From the NCBI GenBank assembly GCA_937922655.1, contig CALAJH010000050.1:1-64000 (forward strand): a stretch of DNA of 64,000 nucleotides. Direction: 5' to 3'. Shown here one piece after another: positions 58,367 through 64,000 of the stretch; the first letter of the stretch is position 1; every line of letters begins with the position of its first letter. The DNA comes from an uncultured Bacteroidia bacterium (GTDB lineage: Bacteria; Bacteroidota; Bacteroidia; J057; CALAJH01). Position numbers and translations under genes: made by a program. The notes beneath the pieces are model-generated. The model searched no databases and had not been told where the DNA came from. It saw nothing but the letters and a program-made list of their open reading frames with translations.

Positions 58367-60466
58367 CTATTCGGGCCGATAAACCCTTTCGGCACGTTTG
58401 AGTATCTCTGATTTGTCGAGCGTCATGGACTTGGTGCGATAGGTTGTGTACAGTGGCGCTTGGTCGACGAAATGTTTGTCGCCCGGACGGTTTGAACTCC
58501 CAAACGGTACTATCGTTTCAAACTTTTCCAAACCATTTTCCCCAAAAGTAACGAAGGCCGTAAACGTATCCCCGCCCATGACTCTCAACTTTCCCTTCAA
58601 ATGTTTTTTTTGCGGTCCTTTTTTGACAAACTCCGAATAAGAGGGCGCCAAAACTTCGGGCAAACCGGGCATGGCAAACGAATGAAAGTGTTTACCCGTC
58701 CCGCGAACCAAACGCTGAACTTCTCCGAATTTCGGCGTCAATGTAGCGTAACGTTTGCGAAATACTTTTTGAGCGTGCGTCAACGATTCTATCAGCCGTT
58801 CTTTGGGAATGGGCACGCCCGATTCAATTTGCACAAAACCGTATTTGAGTTTTTGATAAGCGTGGTAAAAAGTATACATCGTCAGCCCGGCGTTGCGGTT
58901 TTCCACGTCCCCTTTTTGGTTCCAATTTTGCAAAACGCGAATGGCGTCGGCCAACTTCGGATGCTCGTCGGGTTTAAGTTCCAATACGGTTTTAAAAATT
59001 TTTTGTGCCGGTCCCGACTTCGGATATTGGCAATCAAACTTGAACGATCTCAATTCGGAGGGAGAAATGCGTTCGCGCCCGTCGAAAAGTTCGCGCAAGC
59101 GATGGTCTCGGTTGTTTTCGCGATTTTGCTTGAGTCCGTAAGTACGGGAAAAAGCATTGGAATCGACGTTGCAACCTTGTCCCGTTGCGAAGAACGGGGA
59201 ATTGTTGGTGTTGTAGACGTATCCGCACTCGGGATTTTCCACCTGCGGAAGCTCGTCAAACGGGAGATACTTGTCCCACAAAGTTTCGGAGGTATTGCCC
59301 GGAACGGTCTTTTGCCAGTTGTATTTGGGATTGCGATTGGGCAGAAGACTGTTGTGTACGTAATAGATATTGTGGTTTTGGTCGGCGTAAACGAAGTTGA
59401 AATGGGGAATGGACTGCATTCGCAAAGCATTTTTGAATTCTTCGAGATTTTTGGCTTTGGCCATACGGTACCATTCCTCGGCGGCACGAATGGGTTTGTT
59501 GTTCACAAAGCGGGTGGCGTAAACTTTACCCTTTTTGTCGCGAATCGCCGGACCGTATTTGCACCACAAAACCTCGCGTTTTACCTTCAAGACCACGCCG
59601 CCGAGCTTAACCTTTAACGGTACTTTTGCCCGTTCAAAATCGTACCATTGACCGTCGTATTTATACCGATTTTTATTTTTGGGGTCGAGTTCCATTTCGT
59701 AGATATCGACGTAATCGGGCCAATTGAAGGTCACGGCCCATGCGTGCCGGGGAGTGATTCCCATGCCCGGCAACGGCATTCCGGGAAAAAAAGCCCCCAA
59801 AATATTCAAACCTTCTTCCGAATGAAGATGCGCCTCGTAAAAGGCAAACGTCCCGTCGACGGGAACGTGGGGATTGATAACGATGTGCGTCTTGTAATCG
59901 GTGGATTTATTGGGGTTGATGGCGATGGCGTTGGAGCCGGGTTGCATGATGAAGTCGTCGGGTTTTCCATCGAGGATAAATTTTATTGCGTCGCCCAGTC
60001 CGACCATACCCGCCAAAATGGTTACGAAGCCTTGTGCAACGGCTTTTCCCGTGAGCGGGAAAAGGTTTTTGACGACCCATTCTTCGCGATGGGACATGGC
60101 GTAAGCATTTACCCCCTGCGCGTAAGCATCGAGAATACGCCGAAATTCAGGCGAAAGGTCGCGTTCATAGCTTTCGTCCGCCGTTTCGCGAGCGCGGACG
60201 TAACGGGAAAAATAATCCATTCCCGCCCCTTTTACCCCGTGCACCTCGCCGCTTCGACCCGCCACCAGCAACGCCGCATCCTGCATAGCCGCAAAATTGT
60301 CCTCGCAAAAAGCATAACCGATGCCGTAAGCCACTTCCGCATCGGTTTTTGCGTAAATGTGAGGTACGCCCCATTCGTCGCGTACTATCGTAATTTTGGT
60401 CGGGTCAATGCTTTGCGCATAAATCGGCGCAAAAAATTGGATAAAAAAACTAATCCAAAAAAACAT
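58367..60466 (-). CDS. Penicillin acylase family protein (Ntn hydrolase)
   Basis: 699 residues with a signal peptide (MFFWISFFIQFFAPIYAQ). IVRDEWGVPHIYAKTDAEVAYGIGYAFCEDN is the alpha-subunit signature; autocatalytic cleavage should occur before S178 in QPGSNAIAI, making that serine the N-terminal nucleophile of the beta subunit. MPGMGITPRHAWAVTF and NTNNSPF also fit. Relatives cleave amide bonds in acyl-homoserine lactones, aculeacin or penicillins; the length and APIYAQ leader suggest a periplasmic acylase of the aculeacin/PvdQ group. Its start overlaps the PyrR-like gene by 17 bp, so it belongs to the tpiA operon. Confidence 0.88.
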   Translation of the reverse strand: MFFWISFFIQFFAPIYAQSIDPTKITIVRDEWGVPHIYAKTDAEVAYGIGYAFCEDNFAAMQDAALLVAGRSGEVHGVKGAGMDYFSRYVRARETADESYERDLSPEFRRILDAYAQGVNAYAMSHREEWVVKNLFPLTGKAVAQGFVTILAGMVGLGDAIKFILDGKPDDFIMQPGSNAIAINPNKSTDYKTHIVINPHVPVDGTFAFYEAHLHSEEGLNILGAFFPGMPLPGMGITPRHAWAVTFNWPDYVDIYEMELDPKNKNRYKYDGQWYDFERAKVPLKVKLGGVVLKVKREVLWCKYGPAIRDKKGKVYATRFVNNKPIRAAEEWYRMAKAKNLEEFKNALRMQSIPHFNFVYADQNHNIYYVHNSLLPNRNPKYNWQKTVPGNTSETLWDKYLPFDELPQVENPECGYVYNTNNSPFFATGQGCNVDSNAFSRTYGLKQNRENNRDHRLRELFDGRERISPSELRSFKFDCQYPKSGPAQKIFKTVLELKPDEHPKLADAIRVLQNWNQKGDVENRNAGLTMYTFYHAYQKLKYGFVQIESGVPIPKERLIESLTHAQKVFRKRYATLTPKFGEVQRLVRGTGKHFHSFAMPGLPEVLAPSYSEFVKKGPQKKHLKGKLRVMGGDTFTAFVTFGENGLEKFETIVPFGSSNRPGDKHFVDQAPLYTTYRTKSMTLDKSEILKRAERVYRPE

Positions 60467-60902
60467 GATAACCTTGGTTGTTTGTTTCTATTCTAACGTA
60501 GTCCCGGAGGGTGGTGGCCAAATGTAAACCAACGTAATCCGCTTTTAGAGGCCATTTGGCATGCCCCCTGTCAACCAAAACGGCGATTTTCACCGAAACG
60601 GGTTGAAAATCGCTCATTTCGGCCGTCGCCCATCGCATGGTTTCGCCCGTGAAAAGTACGCCGTCGGCCAATACATAACAGGCGTCGGCGCGTTTTGCAC
60701 GATGCAAATCCGTTTCAAAAACAACTTTTCCGGGCGCAAACGTTTGCGCATGCCATGAAAGGCGTTCGCCGATGGTGGCGCCGTGCCGCCCCACGCCCAC
60801 CAACACCACCTGTGCAACGTCGTAATGGTCTTCGACGATTTTACAGGCCATGCGCCTCAACTTGGCCTCCGCCCTGTCGGGCGACAAAATCAACCGCGAC
60901 AT
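60450..60902 (-). CDS. PyrR-like phosphoribosyltransferase with altered PRPP loop
   Basis: 150 residues, short against the usual ~180 of PyrR. The fold signatures LVGVGRHGATIGERL, VLADGVLFTGETMRWA and IAVLVDRGHAKWPLKADYVGLHLATT align with PyrR (LVDDVLxTGRT, LVDRGHRELPIxADYVG). In the PRPP-binding loop the second aspartate is glycine (D80-G81) and TGRT is TGET (E87). Both changes hit residues normally needed for PRPP or Mg2+ binding, so uracil phosphoribosyltransferase activity may be lost or altered. No pyr genes are nearby; it overlaps tpiA by 13 bp and the acylase by 17 bp. Confidence 0.7.
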   Translation of the reverse strand: MSRLILSPDRAEAKLRRMACKIVEDHYDVAQVVLVGVGRHGATIGERLSWHAQTFAPGKVVFETDLHRAKRADACYVLADGVLFTGETMRWATAEMSDFQPVSVKIAVLVDRGHAKWPLKADYVGLHLATTLRDYVRIETNNQGYHVFLD

Positions 60903-61657
60903 TCAAGCAAGGCTTTTAGGATGTTGATAAAAGAACGGGCGTTAAGCGAGGCTCCGCCTACCAAACCGCCATCCACGTCGGGCATGGAAAAAAGAGCTTG
61001 GGCGTTGTCGGCGTTGAGACTGCCGCCGTAAAGAAGCGGGATACGTTCGGCGGAGTCTCCCAAGCGTTCGTGCAACACGGCGCGAACGACGGCATGCATC
61101 GCTTGGGCATCGGCGGGGCTTGCGTTTTGGCCCGTGCCTATCGCCCAAACGGGTTCGTACGCCCAAACGACCTCGTCCCCGGGACGCAAGACTTCGAGCG
61201 CCGCATGCATTTGTCTTGTTACGACGCTTTCGTGCGTTCCCGAAGCCCGCTCCTCGCGCGTTTCGCCCACGCAATAAATCGGCCTAAGGCCCGAATCCAA
61301 CGCCCGGCGAAGTTTGGATTTTAGCCGTTCGTCGCTTTCCCCGAAAAGCAACCGCCGCTCGGAATGCCCGACGATGACGTGCGTCGCGCCGCAGCTCTTG
61401 AGCATTTCCGCGGAAACTTCTCCCGTAAACGCCCCTTTTTCCGACTCGTGCAGGTTTTGACCGCCCACAAACAACGTAGGTTTGACCAAATGCGATACAT
61501 GGGCAAGATAAGGAGACGGTACACACAAAACCACCGGTACGGGAACGGTAATTTCGTTACGGTACATTGCAATCACTTCCGAGGCCAAGGCTTGCGCCCC
61601 CGTCAACGACAGGTGCATTTTCCAATTGGCAGCCAAAAATGCACGTTCCGGTTTCAT
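60890..61657 (-). CDS. tpiA: Triosephosphate isomerase
   Basis: 255 residues from the ATG at 61657. N11 and K13 (AANWKMH), H98 (VIVGHSERR), E168 (WAYEPVWAIGTG) and the phosphate loop LYGGSLNADNA are all present, so it should be an active isomerase of dihydroxyacetone phosphate and glyceraldehyde 3-phosphate. It begins 9 bp after a terminator that follows tRNA-Asn, leaving little room for a separate promoter; some read-through from the tRNA transcript is plausible. Confidence 0.96.
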   Translation of the reverse strand: MKPERAFLAANWKMHLSLTGAQALASEVIAMYRNEITVPVPVVLCVPSPYLAHVSHLVKPTLFVGGQNLHESEKGAFTGEVSAEMLKSCGATHVIVGHSERRLLFGESDERLKSKLRRALDSGLRPIYCVGETREERASGTHESVVTRQMHAALEVLRPGDEVVWAYEPVWAIGTGQNASPADAQAMHAVVRAVLHERLGDSAERIPLLYGGSLNADNAQALFSMPDVDGGLVGGASLNARSFINILKALLECRG

Positions 61658-61666
61658 AAAAAGCAA

Positions 61667-61690
61667 AAAAGCCCGAGGTTTCGGGCTTTT
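61667..61690 (-). terminator. Intrinsic terminator after tRNA-Asn
   Basis: On the minus strand AAAAGCCCGA-AACC-TCGGGCTTTT is a 10-bp stem extended by two more T. It lies between tRNA-Asn and tpiA. Confidence 0.85.
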
Positions 61691-61704
61691 GAAGGTATTT
61701 TCCG

Positions 61705-61778
61705 CGCCCGATCTTGGACTCGAACCAAGGACCTACTGATTAACAGTCAGCCGCTCTAACCGACTGAGCTAATCGGGC
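61705..61778 (-). tRNA. tRNA-Asn (GTT)
   Basis: 74 bases on the minus strand: acceptor GCCCGAT/ATCGGGC, D arm GCTC/GAGC, anticodon arm GCTGA-CTGTTAA-TCAGT (one mismatch) with anticodon GTT, T arm CTTGG-TTCGAGT-CCAAG, and discriminator G as expected for Asn. CCA is not encoded. Confidence 0.96.
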
Positions 61779-61808
61779 GTAATTGGGGGCGTTCCCCGAA
61801 TTGCGGTG

Positions 61809-61816
61809 CAAAGTTA
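61809..61816 (-). promoter_or_regulatory. -7 promoter box of tRNA-Asn
   Basis: CAAAGTTA reads TAACTTTG on the minus strand, 30 bp before the tRNA. Confidence 0.5.
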
Positions 61817-61856
61817 TAACGCTTGTTTGATTCGCGCAAATAAATCGCAAAATATT

Positions 61857-62558
61857 TTATGCCAAAGACAAAAGTTCGTCCACGACCTTGGGAACGCCCG
61901 TCGTGGCGGCCTCGGCGTAAACACGCAGTCGCGAGGCGTACCTGCGTGGAATCGACGGCACGCTTTTGTCCACCAAATATATCGGACAACGTTCGGGAGT
62001 ATATTCGTACAACCCTGCGGCGGGGTAAACCAAGAGGGAAGTGCCGACGATGAGAAAATAGTCGGCCGTTTCAGCCAATGCCGCGGCCTCGTACATGGCC
62101 GGCACCTCTTCGCCAAACCATACGATGTGGGGCCGCAGTTGTGCACCGCGTTCGCATACGTCGCCCAACCGAATCGGTTTCGTACCAACGTCGTAAACAA
62201 GTTCGGGATACAACGTCGAACGCACTTTGGTCAATTCTCCGTGAAGATGAAGGATATTTTTTGAACCCGCGCGTTCGTGGAGGTTGTCCACATTTTGGGT
62301 AACAACGTGAACGTCGTATTTTTCTTCAAGACGAACCAAGGCGCGATGGCCTTCGTTGGGTTCGACCTCGCCCAATTGCGCCCGCCGAAGGTTGTAAAAA
62401 CGTAAAACCGTCTCGGGGTCTTTGGCAAAACCGATGGGCGAAGCCACGTCTTCAATGCGATGATTTTCCCAAAGGCCGTTGGCGTCGCGAAAAGTGGAAA
62501 TGCCGCTTTCCGCACTTATCCCCGCCCCCGTTAAAACAACGACGCGTTTTCGAGCCAT
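61857..62558 (-). CDS. cobB: NAD-dependent protein deacylase (class III sirtuin, CobB-like)
   Basis: 233 residues. NAD-binding GAGISAESGI (11-20), FRD (23-25), TQNVD (87-91) and the catalytic H106 (HLHGEL) are present. Y55 and R58 (FYNLRR) form the YxxR pair that binds acidic acyl groups, so desuccinylase or demalonylase activity is likely besides deacetylation. The zinc-binding CxxC pairs of most sirtuins are absent (VRSTLYPELVYDVG). It directly abuts the upstream gene (0 bp gap), indicating an operon. Confidence 0.92.
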   Translation of the reverse strand: MARKRVVVLTGAGISAESGISTFRDANGLWENHRIEDVASPIGFAKDPETVLRFYNLRRAQLGEVEPNEGHRALVRLEEKYDVHVVTQNVDNLHERAGSKNILHLHGELTKVRSTLYPELVYDVGTKPIRLGDVCERGAQLRPHIVWFGEEVPAMYEAAALAETADYFLIVGTSLLVYPAAGLYEYTPERCPIYLVDKSVPSIPRRYASRLRVYAEAATTGVPKVVDELLSLA

Positions 62559-63173
62559 TTATTTTTTTCCAAATTCACGGATTTCCGTTCCCAACGGTAA
62601 TTGGAACGCCGAATCCGCAACCGCCTCCTCTTTTAATTCGGTTATTTTGAGGTGATAGGTCGTGTTGCCCGAAGCATCGGAAATATGAATTTCGACGGGA
62701 AACCCTTTGACGTCCTCGGGGTAAGGGGGATGTTTAAGAAAGTTTCCGTAAGCGACGGCGTCGAAATCCAAGTTCGCCAGCCAGACGGTATATTTTTTTT
62801 CCGCGTCTTGGGCAACGAATTTGCGGCACAAACGGCCCATACGCTCTTCCAATTCTCCCGTTGGAACGAAACGTCCATGGCCCGAATAATTTTTGACCGA
62901 CGCTTTGTCAAAACGATAGGCCGTTTTTTGTTGCGGTACATACCAATCGAAATAAGGCGCGTCCGTGTCTATGAAAAGCGAATATTCGACGGTTCGGTCG
63001 GGGTAGACGGCCGTTCCCGAAGCCACCGAAACCTTGGACTTGATTTTCCATTCCACATTGCCGTATTCGCGTCCTTGACTGTAAGTTCCTTTTGCCGTTC
63101 CCTGAAAACTTTGCGCCCAAGCCGTTTGCGGAAAAAAGAATAGCGCAACGACTACCGATATCAATCCGTTCAC
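62559..63173 (-). CDS. Secreted protein, DUF4412-like
   Basis: 204 residues with a signal peptide (MNGLISVVVALFFFPQTAWAQ). The mature part is a beta-rich fold reminiscent of LolA/DUF4412 proteins (FQGTAKGTYSQG, VEWKIKSKVSVASGTAVYPDRTVEYSLFIDTDAPYFDW, then FPVEIHISDASGNTTYHLKITELKEEAV). Lipid-carrier or lipoprotein-chaperone-like functions are known in that fold; the role here is unknown. It has a TATATTTG box 14 bp upstream and is followed at once by the sirtuin gene. Confidence 0.6.
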   Translation of the reverse strand: MNGLISVVVALFFFPQTAWAQSFQGTAKGTYSQGREYGNVEWKIKSKVSVASGTAVYPDRTVEYSLFIDTDAPYFDWYVPQQKTAYRFDKASVKNYSGHGRFVPTGELEERMGRLCRKFVAQDAEKKYTVWLANLDFDAVAYGNFLKHPPYPEDVKGFPVEIHISDASGNTTYHLKITELKEEAVADSAFQLPLGTEIREFGKK

Positions 63174-63187
63174 GTTCTACTTTTTTG

Positions 63188-63195
63188 CAAATATA
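63188..63195 (-). promoter_or_regulatory. -7 promoter box of the DUF4412-like-cobB operon
   Basis: CAAATATA reads TATATTTG on the minus strand, 14 bp before the ATG at 63173. Confidence 0.5.
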
Positions 63196-63255
63196 AGCAA
63201 TTGTTGGAACAAAGGCGTGACTTTTACAAATAAAAATCATGCCTTAAAAAAAACG

Positions 63256-64000
63256 TCAAGCGATTTGGTCCAAAGTTTTACCCAAGTATTTATTGACGGC
63301 GGCGTAACTGCTAAACAACCCCAAGGCCGCACCCAAAACCGTCAGCGACGCATATAAAACCAAAGAGTAGGGATGAAAAGTAACCAAACTAAAATCAAGG
63401 CCGGTGAAACGCTCCAAACCCGCAATCAAAATCAATAAAAGCGCCGAAGCCAAAGCGCCGCCAATCAAGCCTTGCAACGTCCCCAGCCATAAAAAAGGTT
63501 TGCGAACGTATGCGGGCGTGGCGCCTACCAGCCACATCGTCCGAATCGCAAATCGACGAGCGTGAATGGCCAAGCGCACCGTGTTCAAAATCAAAAAAAA
63601 CGCCACGGCCAAAAGAAGCGCCCCCACCCCGAAAGCCGCCGGCATTAACCGTCCCGCGTTTTCGTCCACCTGCTTGATGAGCTTTACGGGATAATAAATT
63701 TCGGTGATTTGAGGATTTTGGAGCAGTTCTTTATTGATGGCCTCGACGCTGTCGTTGTCGATGTATTCGTGTTTGAGGGAAAGATGAATGGTGGCGGGCA
63801 AGGGCGCAGTGCTTTCCGATTCGGTAAGAAAATCTTCGCCCGCCGCGGAAAACGACGCCTGCGCTTCGGCTTTGGATATGTAACGTGCCGAACGAGTGTA
63901 TCTTTTTTCCGCCAACGCCCTTTCCAACTTTTGTCCCTCCTCCGGTGAAACAAAGTCCGCCAAAACCACTTTCAGCTCGATTTGTTCCATCGCCGTGCGC
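63256..64000 (-). CDS. ftsX: Cell division protein FtsX (5' end beyond window)
   Basis: At least 248 residues; the frame continues past the right edge (upstream codons read R-T-A before MEQIELKVVL), and the N-terminal membrane segment typical of FtsX lies outside. The periplasmic loop (about residues 1-115 of the visible part) is followed by three membrane segments and the permease core (HARRFAIRTMWLVGATPAYVRKPFLWLGTLQGLIGG, a hallmark of FtsX/MacB-like permeases). With FtsE it relays ATP hydrolysis to peptidoglycan hydrolases at the division site. ftsE is not visible. Confidence 0.9.
   Translation of the reverse strand, partial: RTAMEQIELKVVLADFVSPEEGQKLERALAEKRYTRSARYISKAEAQASFSAAGEDFLTESESTAPLPATIHLSLKHEYIDNDSVEAINKELLQNPQITEIYYPVKLIKQVDENAGRLMPAAFGVGALLLAVAFFLILNTVRLAIHARRFAIRTMWLVGATPAYVRKPFLWLGTLQGLIGGALASALLLILIAGLERFTGLDFSLVTFHPYSLVLYASLTVLGAALGLFSSYAAVNKYLGKTLDQIA

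Overview
The window looks like chromosomal DNA of a member of the Bacteroidota, probably close to the Saprospiria/Chitinophagia. The evidence is: large surface proteins with PKD and Ig-like repeats, one ending in a gliding-motility (CHU_C, type IX secretion) sorting domain; a PorZ-like protein; DUF3276, DUF2141 and TIGR00282 (YmdB-like) families; almost no Shine-Dalgarno sequences; and, before most genes, the Bacteroidota -7 promoter box TAnnTTTG. Coding density is high and base composition fairly GC-rich, apart from one AT-richer gene (48533-50365). All calls come from reading the sequence; no database search was run.

Layout. 1-6281 (minus) is the 5' part of a giant repetitive secreted protein that runs off the left edge. 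6474-13027 holds a GPH-type MFS transporter, the 2-oxoglutarate dehydrogenase E1 (sucA), an RlmI-type rRNA methyltransferase and a small outer-membrane protein. 13330-18559 holds a DUF2279 protein, a class-A beta-lactamase-like hydrolase, a DUF58 protein, thioredoxin reductase and a YitT protein. 18895-20916 and 41445-44600 encode paralogous surface proteins (Ig-like, carboxypeptidase-regulatory-like, LRR, beta-propeller) that share an upstream DNA element; a third copy of part of that element lies just before two tandem tRNA-Phe genes (21272-21441). The tRNAs are followed by a metal/haem-type binding lipoprotein and rlmB.

23067-34939 carries a BASS transporter, an orphan membrane-fusion protein, a 1398-residue CHU_C surface protein, an Rpn-like nuclease, a PorZ-like propeller protein and a KUP potassium transporter. 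35011-41031 is metabolic: malate synthase, enoyl-CoA hydratase, a SirB1-like protein, ThiS, an Nfu-type Fe-S protein, DedA, an alpha/beta hydrolase and an SDR. 44785-46411 is a three-gene operon (DUF3276, YmdB-like, DUF2141). 46614-50365 holds an unknown lipoprotein, a ~490 bp stretch without a gene, and a single-gene GmrSD-type (DUF262/DUF1524) defence enzyme.

50618-64000 holds a TPR protein, a thioredoxin-like protein with grpE-dnaJ, rpmH-rnpA, der, an envelope operon (PepSY-like, beta-barrel, small unknown), an overlapping operon tpiA / PyrR-like / penicillin acylase, tRNA-Asn, a sirtuin with a secreted partner, and the 3' part of ftsX. The most unusual observations are the ~725 bp super-repeat in the giant protein, the apparent collapse of a seven-blade propeller to one blade in one of two paralogs, the shared element upstream of those paralogs, the many predicted leaderless transcripts, and the altered PRPP loop in the PyrR-like protein.
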